Source: Bog-473 sp963730395
GTDB taxonomy: Bacteria; Actinomycetota; Acidimicrobiia; Acidimicrobiales; RAAP-2
Assembly: GCA_963730395.1 (NCBI GenBank)
Contig: CAVSSK010000030.1
Span: 1-64,000, forward strand
Reading direction: 5' to 3'
Length of the DNA: 64,000 nucleotides
In this document: positions 19,134-28,728 of the stretch, in pieces
Numbering within the stretch: the stretch's first letter is position 1
Layout of the letters: the number at the start of each line of letters is the position of its first letter
Program-made: the position numbers and the translations under genes
Notes under the pieces: generated by a model
Databases searched by the model: none
What the model saw: only the letters and a program-made list of their open reading frames with translations
Told to the model about the DNA's origin: nothing

Positions 19134-19640
19134 TCAACCCTCCCGAGACGGGCCGTCGGGTCCCGCCCCGCCCCCCGCCCCAAGAGCGTCCAGCAGCCGG
19201 TCCAGGAAGGGCACTTGGCCCTTCAGCAGCTTGGTCCGGGCCCGGCTGACACCGGCCCATTCGACCCGGTCGACCTCCGGGAAGGCCCGCACGGTCCCCG
19301 AACGCGGCGGCCACTCGAGCTCGAACGTGTTGCTCGTTGCGTGCGCCACGTCGAGGTCTCCCTCGAGGGCCCACACCGTCACCCGCTTGCCACCGGGCTG
19401 CTTGAGCTCTCCGAGGCCGATGGCGGCACCGGCCGGCGCGTCGAATCCGGTCTCCTCGCGGAACTCCCGGTAGGCGGCGGTGAGCGGGTCGTCGCCGGGA
19501 CCGTACTCCCCCTTGGGGACCGACCAGGCTCCCTCGTCCTTCCCGGCCCAGAACGGACCACCGGGGTGCGCCAGCAAGACCTCGACGGCACCCGCCGCGA
19601 CGGTCCTGTACAACAGCAGCCCTGCACTTCGTGCGCCCAT
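19134..19640 (-). CDS. NUDIX hydrolase
   Basis: 168 residues from the ATG at 19640 (an alternative start at 19652 adds four). The Nudix box is WSVPKGEYGPGDDPLTAAY followed by REFREETGF, matching REUXEEXGU; the upstream Glu is Asp, as in several PKGE-type subfamilies. The N-terminal AGLLLYR and VEVLLAHPGGPFWAGKDEGA are usual for bis(nucleoside) polyphosphate-like members. It would hydrolyse a nucleoside-diphosphate-linked substrate, identity unknown. The last 15 residues are Gly/Pro-rich. Confidence 0.85.
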   Translation of the reverse strand: MGARSAGLLLYRTVAAGAVEVLLAHPGGPFWAGKDEGAWSVPKGEYGPGDDPLTAAYREFREETGFDAPAGAAIGLGELKQPGGKRVTVWALEGDLDVAHATSNTFELEWPPRSGTVRAFPEVDRVEWAGVSRARTKLLKGQVPFLDRLLDALGAGGGAGPDGPSREG

Positions 19641-19701
19641 GGAAGGAGCCATCTTCGCATCGGGCGAAACCCACACGGAGGCGGCCCGCGGGCTCAGGTC
19701 G

Positions 19702-21342
19702 TCAGTTCAGCCCTTGCCATGGATGCCGAGCTGGATCGCCTTCACCAGCAAGAGGACGACGGCCAGGACCAGATAGCCGCGGAGCGCCCACATGCCGAGG
19801 AGCCGGCCACGCGACCACTTGGGGCGGCTCAGCAGGTTCAGGGGCGGCATGCGCCAGTTGGCACGAACCTCCTTGGAGACGGGTGGCTCCGTCGGCGCGG
19901 CCCTTGTGGGCGCGCACCAACACGATCGCCATCACCACGTAGCTCACGACGAGCACCCCACCGAGGATCAGTGCCAAGTCGGTCACGTTGATGGAGGAGA
20001 ACAGCGTCGTGGCCATCAGGATGAGCGACATCATCAACAAGATGGAGACGATGATGCCCGACACGACGTTGAGCCAGGGCCGGTTGACCCAGGGGCCGAG
20101 CACCTCCTTGTCGTTGCACAGCAGCAGCAGGAAGACGGTGGCGCTCGGGAGCAGCACACCGGCCAGGGCCTGCACGCCCGTCGTGATGACGCCCAGCGGT
20201 GCCCCTGGGATCAGCACGATGCCGGCGGCCAGGGCCACCATCGCGCCGAAGACCCCGTAGAAGAACTTGGCCTCGCGGAAGCTCCGGTGCAGTGAGTGAT
20301 GAGCGCCGAACACGTCACCGAAGGCGTAGGAGGTCGAGAGTGTCACCGCCGCCGCTCCGATGATCGACGCGTTGAGCAGGATGATGGCGAAGATCGCCCC
20401 GGCGGCGCGACCCACGTAGTGCTGCAATCCCTGCGCGACACCGCCGGCGTTGGTGAAGTGTCCCGCCTGCGGCGTGCCCGAGAACGCCGCCGCCACGATC
20501 GCCATGAGGAGAGCGGCGGCGAAAACCACGACGAACGACCCGATCACGGTGTCGGCACGTTCATAGTTGATCCAGCGGGGGGTGATCCGCTTGTCCACGA
20601 TGTTCGACTGCTGGAAGAACAGCTGCCAGGGGGCGACGGTGGTGCCCACGATGGCGATGATGAGGAGCACCGAGGTGGAGTCGAAGCCCCCTTGCACGCC
20701 TGGCGTGACCAGGCCATGGAAGAAGTCCCCGGCTGACGGGTGGCTCATGAAGGCGAGGGGGATGACCAGGAAATTGGCGATGACGAAGACGAACATGAAC
20801 CGCTCCCAGCGACGGAAGCTGCCCGTGGCCGTCATGGCGATGAGAATGAAGGCCGCGATGGGCACCGACACGTACTCGCTGACCCCGAAGTAACCGAGGG
20901 CGAGGCTGATGCCGATGAACTCGGTGGCGATCGTCAAGAAGTTGAGGATGAACAGGTCGCCGACGGAGAACATCCCCCAGAACTTGCCGAACCGCTCGTT
21001 GATCAGCCGGGCGTGCCCGACACCGGTGACCGCACCCAGGCGCACCACCATCTCCTGGTTCACGATGAGGACCGGGATGAGCAGCGGAAGGGTCCACAAC
21101 AGTGTCAGGCCGTAGTTCTGGCCCGCCTGGGAGTAGGTGGCGACGCCGCCCGCGTCGTTGTCGCCCACCATCACGATCAGGCCGGGTCCCATGATGGCGA
21201 GCAGCGTCAAGAGGCGGGCGGCCCACGACCGGCGCGCGCCGGTGTCGTGCTGGCGGATCGTGCCGAAGGCGCCCTGGATGTCCCCGACGTGTGCCTCGTC
21301 GAGGACGGCGGTCGCGCCGTCGGACTCCTCCGGCTCGGGCAT
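19702..21342 (-). CDS. Nramp-like divalent metal transporter, noncanonical metal site
   Basis: About 546 residues with 11-12 spans. The ATG at 21342 follows a strong GGAGGTGAC. The first span reads GPGLIVMVGDNDAGGVATYS, where canonical Nramps have DPGN. Span 6 reads VGTTVAPWQLFFQQSNIVDK, where canonical ones have MPH; the metal-binding Met is absent. Such replacements occur in Nramp-related magnesium transporters, so Mg2+ is as likely as Mn2+. Near 19,890 the frame slips: the better reading ends RANWRMPPLNLLSRPKWSRG and a last span GYLVLAVVLLLVKAIQLGIH with TGA at 19,707. It lies downstream of the MgtE-N/CBS and ArsR genes on the same strand. Confidence 0.85.
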   Translation of the reverse strand: MPEPEESDGATAVLDEAHVGDIQGAFGTIRQHDTGARRSWAARLLTLLAIMGPGLIVMVGDNDAGGVATYSQAGQNYGLTLLWTLPLLIPVLIVNQEMVVRLGAVTGVGHARLINERFGKFWGMFSVGDLFILNFLTIATEFIGISLALGYFGVSEYVSVPIAAFILIAMTATGSFRRWERFMFVFVIANFLVIPLAFMSHPSAGDFFHGLVTPGVQGGFDSTSVLLIIAIVGTTVAPWQLFFQQSNIVDKRITPRWINYERADTVIGSFVVVFAAALLMAIVAAAFSGTPQAGHFTNAGGVAQGLQHYVGRAAGAIFAIILLNASIIGAAAVTLSTSYAFGDVFGAHHSLHRSFREAKFFYGVFGAMVALAAGIVLIPGAPLGVITTGVQALAGVLLPSATVFLLLLCNDKEVLGPWVNRPWLNVVSGIIVSILLMMSLILMATTLFSSINVTDLALILGGVLVVSYVVMAIVLVRAHKGRADGATRLQGGSCQLAHAAPEPAEPPQVVAWPAPRHVGAPRLSGPGRRPLAGEGDPARHPWQGLN

Positions 21343-21578
21343 GTCACCTCCTCTCTGCTGTCGCTGCGATACACGCGTGTGCGCGTCGTTGTCGTTCGTG
21401 TGTTTCGCGCCCGGCGTGCGGCACGGTGGCGGCGTACCGGCTCGCGCAACTGGCACGGCTGCTCTCGGGAGGGCCCCCTTGGCCCTTGGATGCTGCGGAC
21501 GGCACCGGCGCGCGGCCGGTCGGCCGGGAAGGGCTACGAAGTGCGCCCTCGGCGCGGGTCTTCGTCGCCAGAACACGC

Positions 21579-22844
21579 TCATTCCTCCGCCGCCGTCACG
21601 CCATAGTCCCGTCGGAAGCCCGACGGCAGGAGGAGCTCGAGCACGTCGTCGACCGTGATGACGCCGAGGATCCGGGAGTGATCGGAGTCGAGGACCGGCG
21701 CCACCGTCAGGTTGTAGTCCGACATCTTGCGCACGGTCGCGCCGAGGTCCCAGTCGGGATGCACGTGTCCGACCTCGGTGGTGGCGATGTCGGACAGGCG
21801 TGCCTCCGGCGGGCTCTGGACCAGGTGGACGGCCGAGACCGTGCCGTCGACCCGCCCGTCGGCGCCGGTGACGAACACCACCGACAGCGCCTCACGCGGC
21901 ACCGTGCTCACCCTGATGGCCTCGAGCGCATCCCGGACGGTCGAGGTGCCCGGCAATTGGAGGAAGTCGGGGCTCATGAGCCCGCCCGCGGTCTCGGGGT
22001 GATAGCTCAGGAGCGACCGCACCTTGTTGCGCTGGGGCTCAGGGAGCAGCTCGAGGATGGGTGCCCGCCGGTCCTGGTCGATCTCCGAGATCAGGTCCGC
22101 CGCGTCGTCCGGCGCCATGGAGCCCAGGAGCTGGGCGGCGTCGGCGTCGGAGCGGGCCTCGACGAACTCGACCTGGTGCTCCGGATCGAGCTCCTCGAAG
22201 ACGTCCGCCTCGAGCGCCGGGTCCTGGCCCACCGCCTCGATGATCTCCTCGCCCTCCTCGTGCGAGGCCGCCTCCACCAGGTCGGCGATGCGGGCCGGAT
22301 GCAGGCGGGCCAGCTTGCGATAGGGGATCCGCAGCCGGGCCGACGGCACGTGCGACACGAACGGCTCGATGCTGCCCCAGTCCACGATCGCCCCGGGCGC
22401 CGAGTGCTGGCCCAGCCGGCCGGGGAGGAGGCGGCGCAGGATCCCCTTCGCCGTCGGGTCCACACCGACGACCTCCCAGCCGTTCTCCGTGCGGGCCAGC
22501 TCGATCTCGTTGGCCCGGATGAGCCGGCCGCCGACCAGGTTGATCAGGTGGCGCGCCATGAGGTCGTGGGCCAGGAGGAGCTCCCCGGGCCGGCGCTCGA
22601 AGCGGCGGAGGTCGACCTTGGCCCCGTTGAAGGTCACCCGCCCGGGCTCGATGGCGGAGATCTTCCGGACGGGCACGAAGAGCTCCCGGCCGCCGATCTT
22701 CACGACGAGGCCGGTGACCGGCGGGTGCGGGCTGTCGCCGATGCGCACGATGACGTCTTGCACGCGCCCGAGGCGGTCCCCCGTCTTGGCGTCGACGAGC
22801 GGGCGCTTGAGGATGCCCGAGAGGTGGATGAGCTCAGTGGCCAT
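21579..22844 (-). CDS. PRC-barrel/MgtE-N/CBS soluble regulator of metal transport
   Basis: 421 residues with no membrane span. Residues 1-75 look like a PRC-barrel (GVLVDAKTGDRLGRV-type strand: LVDAKTGDRLGRVQDVIVRI). Residues 175-280 repeat the MgtE N-domain helices (LARLHPARIADLVEAA, LGSMAPDDAADLISEI, YHPETAGGLMSPDFLQLPG). Two CBS domains follow. In MgtE channels these domains sense Mg2+ and close the pore; here the pore domain is missing and an Nramp-like gene lies 236 bases downstream, suggesting the soluble part gates a different transporter. The start overlaps the arsR-type gene end by 11 bases. Confidence 0.85.
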   Translation of the reverse strand: MATELIHLSGILKRPLVDAKTGDRLGRVQDVIVRIGDSPHPPVTGLVVKIGGRELFVPVRKISAIEPGRVTFNGAKVDLRRFERRPGELLLAHDLMARHLINLVGGRLIRANEIELARTENGWEVVGVDPTAKGILRRLLPGRLGQHSAPGAIVDWGSIEPFVSHVPSARLRIPYRKLARLHPARIADLVEAASHEEGEEIIEAVGQDPALEADVFEELDPEHQVEFVEARSDADAAQLLGSMAPDDAADLISEIDQDRRAPILELLPEPQRNKVRSLLSYHPETAGGLMSPDFLQLPGTSTVRDALEAIRVSTVPREALSVVFVTGADGRVDGTVSAVHLVQSPPEARLSDIATTEVGHVHPDWDLGATVRKMSDYNLTVAPVLDSDHSRILGVITVDDVLELLLPSGFRRDYGVTAAEE

Positions 22845-23229
22845 TGCGAGTCGGGGTGTTCGCGGGGTCGTGGCGGAGAGGCGGGCGGTCCGCCGGGCGA
22901 TCCGGCAGGCCGAGCATCTGGTGATCGGCATGGTCGAGCGCCTCGGCGAGGAGGTGCGCCACGTGGCCGTCTGCCGCAGAGTAGTAGGCGAACGTGCCCT
23001 CCCGTCGCACGCTCACCAGCTTGGCCCAGCGCAGCTTGGACAGGTGCTGTGAGACCGCGGTGGGCGACGCTCCGACCAGCTCGGCGAGACACGACACGGA
23101 GGACTCGCCCTGGAGCAGGGCCCACAGCAACCTGATGCGGGTCGGATCGGAGAGGAGCCGGAAGGCGTCGCTGGTGACGGAGACCTGGGCCTCGGTGGGC
23201 ATCTCGAAATCCTGCATACCTTCGTGCAT
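22834..23229 (-). CDS. ArsR/SmtB metal-sensing repressor
   Basis: A winged-helix regulator of 131 residues (ATG 23229, or 23217). AFRLLSDPTRIRLLWALLQG leads to SCLAELVGASPTAVSQHLSK, the recognition helix, then REGTFAYYSAADGHVAHLL. The last helix carries D-x-H, then 10 residues, then H-x-x-H (DGH...DHADH), the spacing of the alpha-5 metal site of CzrA/NmtR-type sensors of Zn, Co or Ni. A His-containing tail follows. As first gene of the operon with the MgtE-N/CBS protein and Nramp, it probably represses them and is relieved by metal. A candidate operator overlaps its start. Confidence 0.85.
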   Translation of the reverse strand: MHEGMQDFEMPTEAQVSVTSDAFRLLSDPTRIRLLWALLQGESSVSCLAELVGASPTAVSQHLSKLRWAKLVSVRREGTFAYYSAADGHVAHLLAEALDHADHQMLGLPDRPADRPPLRHDPANTPTRNGH

Positions 23230-23234
23230 ACGAA
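23221..23234 (-). promoter_or_regulatory. candidate ArsR operator
   Basis: TTCGT-GCAT-ACGAA is a perfect 5-base inverted repeat overlapping the first start codon of the ArsR gene. Its position suits autorepression if the ATG at 23217 is used. Confidence 0.4.
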
Positions 23235-23493
23235 GATAATGGTACGTTCGGGCCGATGCCGGGGCCAACCTGGGCCGACGTGTCCCGCCGGGAAGACCGG
23301 CGGCGGCGGAGGTCGGCCAACCGTGCCATCGGGGTCTCGCCGCAGGTGCGACCGCCGCGGTGACCCGTGACCGCCATCGCGGGGTCGTGGTCGCTAGGCT
23401 TGCGCTTCGTTCCGGCCGCCCAATCCGGAGCCGTCTCGGGGGCACGGGCGTCGACCAGAACCCGCGGTCGCACGTCGAACACATCACTGCGCC

Positions 23494-25332
23494 ATGAGTC
23501 CTACCAACCCTGAGAATGATCCCGTCCAGAAGGGCCTTGCCGCGCTGGGACGCCAGATCGAGGGGGGCGCCCCGGACGCCGCGGTCGAGGCCGCCCCATC
23601 GGCCGATCCCGCCGACAACCCGGTCGAGAAGGGCCTGCACGAGCTCGGGCGCCAGATCGACGAGGCCAACCGCGCCGGGCGGGGCAAGAAGGACAAGGCC
23701 AAGGGCGGGGACGAGCCCGCCACGAGCGGCGACGGGGCGCGCCGGGGCCCGGCGCACGCCGCCCCGAAGAAGCGCTCCCGCAAACGGACCGCCGCCTGGG
23801 TGACCGGATCCCTCCTGCTCGTCTTGGTGCTCATCGCCGGGGCCGCTGCCGGCTACGGCTGGTACCTGAACCACGAGATCCACCGCATCGACCTGCGCAA
23901 CCTCACCTCGGCCCCGGTCAAGGGCGCCGACGCCGGCACGGAGAACATCCTCATGATCGGCTCGACCGATCGCTGCGCGCTCAAGGTGCAGAACCCCGCC
24001 TACGGGCTGTGCTCCCAGGGCGTCAACGGGGTCAACAGCGACGTCGTGATGATCCTGCACCTCAACCCGGCGACCAACTCGCTGTCGATCCTGTCGATCC
24101 CCCGCGACCTCTTCGTGCCCAACGCCCGCTCCGACGGGGCCAACAAGATCGACGCCGCGCTCTACCAGGGCCCCGACCAGCTCATCAACGCGATCGAGGA
24201 GGACTTCGGGATCCCGATCCAGCACTTCGTGGAGCTGAACTTCGACAGCTTCATCAACGTGGTGCAGGCGCTCGGGGGGATCAAGATGTACTTCCCCGAG
24301 CCGGTGTTCGACGCCTACTCGGGTCTCAACATCCAGACGACGGGCTGCCTCTCGCTCAACGGGACCCAGGCGCTCCAGGTCGTGCGGGCCCGCCACCTCC
24401 AGTACAAGGGGCCCGGCGTCACCACGACCGACCCCAACTACTGGCCCCAGGAGAACCAGAGCGACCTGGCGCGCATCCGCCGCGACCACGAGTTCCTCCG
24501 CGTGCTCGCCGCCGCGGTGAAGGCCAAGGGCCTGAGCAATCCCATCACCGACGAGCAGCTGGTGGCGGGCGTGGTCGGGCAGCTGACGGTGGACTCGGGC
24601 TTCTCGGCCAGCGACATGATCAGCCTGGTCCTCGGCTTCCACAACGTGAACGTGAACGCGGCGCCCCAGCTGACGATGCCGGTGGTCGGTGGACCAGTTC
24701 GGCAGCTACATCTACCAGGGGGGCAACTACGGGGACATCGAGTTCCCGGCCGCAGCCGCAGGACCACACCGCCATCGACCAGTTCCTCGGCCTCACCTCG
24801 AGCAACGACGACACCTACTCGGGCGGCAAGCTCCCCGCCCCGTCGACGGTCACCGTCTCGGTGCTGAACGGCTCGGGCGCGTACAACCAGGCGACCGACA
24901 CCGCCAACAGCCTGCAGGCGCTCGGCTTCAAGATCGGGACGATCGGCGACACCGCCGCCGTCGGCCAGGAAGCGGAGACCGTCGTCTACTACTCGTCGAA
25001 GTCCCCGGCCGAGCTGGCTGCGGCCCAGGCGGTCGCGAACTCCATGACGGGCGCCGTGATCATGGCCGAGGACCCCACCCAGGTGAAGCCGGGCTCGCAG
25101 GTCACCGTCGTCACCGGGACCCAGTTCAGCGTGAACGCGCCGCCGGCCACCACCACGCCCCACCTCCGTCGGCGGCGCGGCGGTCGCCCCCCTGGCGCCG
25201 AGCACGACCACCACGACATCGCCGACCGCGTCGTCGGGGAACGGTGCCTTCGCGGCACCGACGGCGACGGTGGAGCCGCTCCAACCCTGGGATCCGCGCT
25301 CGTGCACGCCGAGCGGCGGCGAGGGGACCTGA
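23494..25332 (+). CDS. LytR-CpsA-Psr (LCP) family protein with LytR_C domain, three frameshifts
   Basis: LCP proteins attach teichoic-acid- or arabinogalactan-like polymers to peptidoglycan on the outer membrane face. A long charged cytoplasmic head (two repeats of NPVEKGLHELGRQID) precedes one span (WVTGSLLLVLVLIAGAAAGY). The LCP core shows ENILMIGSTDR, LSILSIPRDLFVP, ANKIDAALYQGP, ALQVVRARHLQYKG and RIRRDHEFLRVL, with the usual Arg residues for pyrophosphate binding. Slips near 24,690 and 24,760 lead to the LytR_C part (VTVSVLNGSGAYNQATDTAN). A third near 25,165 gives a Thr/Pro-rich end and TGA at 25,330-25,332. Confidence 0.85.
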
Positions 25333-25383
25333 GCGCAGAGGTACTCCCCCGACCGGACGCGGGGGACGCGTCAGCCGGGGCGC

Positions 25384-26211
25384 TCAGGCGAAGATCTCGC
25401 CACCGTTGGTGTCGAGTGCCTGCCCGGTCATGGCACGCGACAGGTCCGAGGCGAGGTACACGATGGCGCCCGCCACGTCCTCGTCGCTCGGGATCCGGCC
25501 CAGGGGGACTCGGGCGTTGAGCTCGTCGACGACGGCCTGGGCCGGCACGCCCCGCCCGGTCGACGTCATCTCGATGTAGATGTCCACCGAGGGACCGGAC
25601 ATCCAGCCGGGGACGACGGCGTTGACGCGGACGTTGGAAGGGCCGAGCTCGTAGGCGAGCACACGGGTGGCGGTCAGCAGCGCGCCCTTCGAGATGGCGT
25701 AGCCCCCCTGCACGGGCTGGGGCTGGCGCGCCACCATGGAGGCCACCATCACCACCGACCCGCCGCCGCGCTCGCGCATGGACGGGAGGGCGGCCCGCGT
25801 CATCTGCAGCGAGCCGAAGAGGTTGGTGTCCATGATCTTGCGCCACTTGGCGAGGTCGACCTCCTCGAAGCTCTGGAAGGCGTCGAAGCGGAACGCGTTG
25901 TTCACCAGCACGTCGATCCCGCCGAACTCCTCGGTTGCGGTCGCCATCAGCTTGGCGCAGGCCTCGGGGTCCGTGATGTCGGTCGGGACGGCGATGGCAC
26001 GGGTGCCGGCCGGCGTGACCGCGGCGAGCACGTCGTCGAGGGTCGAATGGCGGCGGGCCGCCAGCACCAGGTCCGCGCCGTGGGCCGCCAGCGCCAGCGC
26101 CGCCTGGCGCCCGAGCCCCGGCCCGACGCCTGACACGACGCACACCTTCCCCGACAAGAGCCCGGCCGCAGCCGCGTCCCTGTTCTGGACCTCGGTCTCC
26201 CCAGTCGTCAT
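25384..26211 (-). CDS. SDR-family oxidoreductase
   Basis: 275 residues; classical short-chain dehydrogenase. The cofactor loop is GVGPGLGRQAAL near residue 30, then an Arg after strand 2 (LAARR) that favours NADP(H). DITDPEAC, VLVNNAFRFDAF, VMVASMVARQ, YAISKGALL (catalytic Tyr-x-x-x-Lys) and VNAVVPGWMSGPS follow in order. I took the ATG at 26211 because the upstream frame is not protein-like. Intact; the substrate is unknown. It is convergent with the LCP gene, separated by about 50 bases. Confidence 0.9.
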   Translation of the reverse strand: MTTGETEVQNRDAAAAGLLSGKVCVVSGVGPGLGRQAALALAAHGADLVLAARRHSTLDDVLAAVTPAGTRAIAVPTDITDPEACAKLMATATEEFGGIDVLVNNAFRFDAFQSFEEVDLAKWRKIMDTNLFGSLQMTRAALPSMRERGGGSVVMVASMVARQPQPVQGGYAISKGALLTATRVLAYELGPSNVRVNAVVPGWMSGPSVDIYIEMTSTGRGVPAQAVVDELNARVPLGRIPSDEDVAGAIVYLASDLSRAMTGQALDTNGGEIFA

Positions 26212-26313
26212 GAGCGCAGCGTAGGACAGCGGGCGTCCCCGGGCGGAGGCCATCCGCGCCGGTGTCACACGGGCCTGAGATGATCGGCGACAGGGTTGAG
26301 CAAAAGGAGGGTC

Positions 26314-26640
26314 ATGGCCATTTGTTCGCACTGTGGCGGCGAAATGACCGACGGGATCAGCTGCCTGACCGATCCCGTCGTCATCGACGGGAAGCCCTAC
26401 GCCCCGATCCGCTGGGGCCAGGAGCTGCGGCCGAGGCACCGCTACGAACCCGAAGAGTGCCGTGACTGCGGGACCCCGCTCGGCGGGGTGCACCATCCGG
26501 GTTGCTGCATGGAGCGCTGCCCCGCGTGTCACGGTCAGGCGATCGGCTGCGGCTGCGTGAGCGAGCCCTTCTGCGCGTTCGAGAGCTCCCGGTCCGGCCG
26601 CTGCCGCTCCCACGTCCTGCGACGCGTGGGTTGGCGCTGA
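26314..26640 (+). CDS. small cysteine-rich (zinc-binding-type) protein
   Basis: 108 residues starting at the ATG after AAAGGAGGG. Cysteines occur as CSHC near the start, CRDCGTPLGGVHHPGCC in the middle and CPACHGQAIGCGC near the end, an arrangement fitting two or three structural zinc sites. I have seen the HHPGC...CPxCxGQxxxCGC pattern in other actinobacterial hypothetical proteins. Function unknown. Confidence 0.7.
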   Translation: MAICSHCGGEMTDGISCLTDPVVIDGKPYAPIRWGQELRPRHRYEPEECRDCGTPLGGVHHPGCCMERCPACHGQAIGCGCVSEPFCAFESSRSGRCRSHVLRRVGWR

Positions 26641-26643
26641 ACC

Positions 26644-27277
26644 TCAGTCGTCCGGCCCTGGGGCGCGTCCGGATCTCCTCAGCAGCGCCTCCCAGGGGCG
26701 CAGCCGGGCCCCGAAGGGGACCAGCGCAGCAGTCACCCTCCCCTTGACGCCGCCCTCGGCGGCGGCGAGGCATGCGCCGGCGGCGCGGTAGAGCGCGGCG
26801 GGATCGGACGGCTGGTACCCCGAGCCCCGCCGTGTGCGCCAGGTCCCACGCGTGCAGGTGCCACTCGCAGGCCGCCACCCCAGCGTGCAACCCGGCGGTG
26901 ACCGTGCCGCGGGGGTACCCGAACGGCAGGTCCCAGCCCGACGGCAGGCGGGCACGATAGGCACGGGCGGTGGCCACGAAGCGCGTCACCGCCTCGGGAC
27001 CATCGAGCGCTCGCAGCTCCTCGAGCTCGGCCGCGTTCCGGGTGGCCAGCTCGGACAGGCCGAATGGCGGTGCCGCGTCACCGCGCTCGGCCCGGTCGAG
27101 CCAGCGCTCGTACCACTGCGCCACGGCCAGGACGTGCCGGGCCAGGTCGCTCGCCGTCCAGTCGCCACAGGCGACGCGGCTCCAGCCGCCGGGCCCGAGC
27201 GCCCCGGCCGCGGCGACGAAGGCGTCGACGCCCTCGTCGTACAGGCGCAGCACGGTGCCTCGGGGGACGCCTGGCAT
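26644..27277 (-). CDS. DinB/maleylpyruvate-isomerase-N-type metal-binding protein, one frameshift
   Basis: A four-helix-bundle protein. CGDWTASDLARHVLAVAQWY holds the first metal-ligand His. CEWHLHAWDLAHTAGLG gives the later H-x3-H-type pair (mycothiol-dependent enzymes of this fold bind a divalent metal with three His). A slip near 26,815 restores the C-terminal ALYRAAGACLAAAEGGVKGR and LVPFGARLRPWEALLRRSGR with a stop at 26644. Length about 210. Likely a mycothiol- or metal-linked enzyme; the exact reaction is unknown. Confidence 0.7.
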
Positions 27278-27330
27278 CGCGCCGGAGGCTAATCCCCGGG
27301 AGAGCCGACCCCGGGACGACCGAGCGGCGG

Positions 27331-27465
27331 AGTCCGGCCCTTCAGCACGTCATACCCGAGATCGAGGCCTCGCCGGCGTTCAAGGACGGCGGTCTCATCG
27401 ACGTCACGTTCGACGAGGCGTTCCCGGCCTTCACCTACACGGGCAACACTTACGGCGCTCGGTGA
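27331..27465 (+). pseudogene. C-terminal fragment of a phosphoesterase (PF04185-like)
   Basis: About 45 residues (VIPEIEASPAFKDGGLIDVT, then FDEAFPAFTYTGNTYGAR) resemble the late part of the phosphatidylinositol-phospholipase C/acid phosphatase-like family, where DEA is a conserved metal-site motif. The rest of the gene is absent upstream. Likely a relic. Confidence 0.4.
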
Positions 27466-27562
27466 GGCGACAACCACGACACGATGAACAGACAATGAAA
27501 AGAACGGCAGGGTCGGTGACCTTCGCGCGACTCGTCGCGACGCAATCACCGTGTCGTTCCGA

Positions 27563-28111
27563 CTACAGCACGCCGGTCGCCACGGCGACACCGACGGCGA
27601 TGAGGATGACGCCGCCGACGCGCTCACCCCAGGCACCGAGATGCGGGCCGACCCGTCGACCGAGCTCGAACCCGGCCAACGTCAAGCCGACGCTGACAAC
27701 GCCGATGACGGCCGCGGCAGCGAACACGTTCACGTGATAGGCGCCGAGCGCGAAGCCGATCGCGAGGTTGTCGATGCTGAGCGCCGCACCGAGGACGACC
27801 AGACGGCGCAGGCTCAGACCATCCTCTCGCGGGACGGTCTCGGCCTGCTCGTGAGAGTGGAGATCCTGCACGAGCGCGTAGACCCCGGCGAGGCACAGGA
27901 CCAGGCCGGCCACGAGCTTGGTGTGACCGCCCAGTGCCCGGGCCACCGAGTCCCCGAGGAAGAGGCCGAGTAGCGGCATGGTGGCCTCGAAGAGGCCGAA
28001 GACCAACGCCACCCGCAGGCGATGCGCCCCGCTGTCCGCCACCCCGAGTGCGGTGGCGGCCCCGAAGTTGTCCAGGCCAACCGACAACGCGACGAGCAGC
28101 AGTGCGGCCAC
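27563..28111 (-). CDS. mntP: MntP-type manganese efflux pump
   Basis: 182 residues, six spans, two inverted repeats. Each repeat opens with an Asp-Asn motif in a span: SVGLDNFGAATALGVA (residues 9-24) and AALSIDNLAIGFALG (about residue 108). Length and layout match MntP, which exports Mn2+ from the cytoplasm. The start is a GTG at 28111; no earlier ATG fits. I looked for the Mn-sensing yybP-ykoY riboswitch often upstream of mntP but saw none in the short gap to the next gene. It may work against the Nramp-like importer encoded 7 kb away. Confidence 0.85.
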   Translation of the reverse strand: MAALLLVALSVGLDNFGAATALGVADSGAHRLRVALVFGLFEATMPLLGLFLGDSVARALGGHTKLVAGLVLCLAGVYALVQDLHSHEQAETVPREDGLSLRRLVVLGAALSIDNLAIGFALGAYHVNVFAAAAVIGVVSVGLTLAGFELGRRVGPHLGAWGERVGGVILIAVGVAVATGVL

Positions 28112-28132
28112 GCGGGGATGTTAGGGGTGCAC

Positions 28133-28700
28133 TCAATGCGCCACCGTCTCCTGCGGTTCAGCTCGTCCGACCACATTCCTCAACACCAGGGCGAGCCGTC
28201 CCCGGATGGCGGGGTCTCGGATCAGCCCGTCCGGGCCCCGACCGCGTCGAGGGAGATCGGCACGTCGGCCACGGCGTCATGGCTGATCCGGGCATGCGCG
28301 TACGCCAGCACCGTCCGCAGTTCGGCCAGCGCTCCCCTCGCACCGCGCGGGGACACGTTGAGCCACCCGATCGGCTTCTCGTAGATGGACCCGGGCTCGG
28401 CGTCCCCGATGGTCCAGTCCAGCAGGTTCTTCAACGATCCCGGCAGCGCCCCGGCGTACTCGGGTGTCGACAGCAGGATCGCATGGGAGGAGTGGATCTC
28501 GGATCTGAGTTTCTGCACTGATTCGGAGAAGATGGTCCTCGAGGTCCGGATTGAAATGTGGGAGCTCACCCATTCCCTCGTAGAAGCGGCACGCGATGTC
28601 CGGGGGGGCGTCGACCTGGATCGTGCGAAGCGCCGCCGCGTTCGTCGACCGGGCACGCAAGCTCCCGCAGATGAGAAGGGCCCTTCGCGGTCGGCCCTGG
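28133..28700 (-). CDS. NADPH-dependent FMN reductase-like flavoprotein, two frameshifts
   Basis: Flavodoxin-like fold. The phosphate-binding loop is LLICGSLRARSTNAAALRTI, followed by CRFYEGMGELPHFNPDLE. After a slip near 28,545 come AILLSTPEYAGALPGSLKNL and LDWTIGDAEPGSIYEKPIGW, the conserved TPEY and DW motifs. A second slip near 28,222 gives LIRDPAIRGRLALVLRNVVG and a TGA at 28,133-28,135. It would reduce FMN or quinones with NADPH. The start codon is not clear: no ATG precedes the loop in frame. Confidence 0.7.
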
Positions 28701-28728
28701 CAGCGTCTGTCTGCGTCGTGGTCACGAG

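Noticed and set aside
17737..19473. 578-residue open frame on the plus strand
   Set aside because: Shadow of the GT-C-like and NUDIX genes; low-complexity Arg/Gly/Glu sequence.
21291..23135. 614-residue open frame on the plus strand
   Set aside because: Shadow of the MgtE-N/CBS gene and neighbours, with no recognisable motif.
28112..28160. yybP-ykoY Mn riboswitch before mntP
   Set aside because: The gap is about 20 bases before the next gene end and does not contain the riboswitch core.
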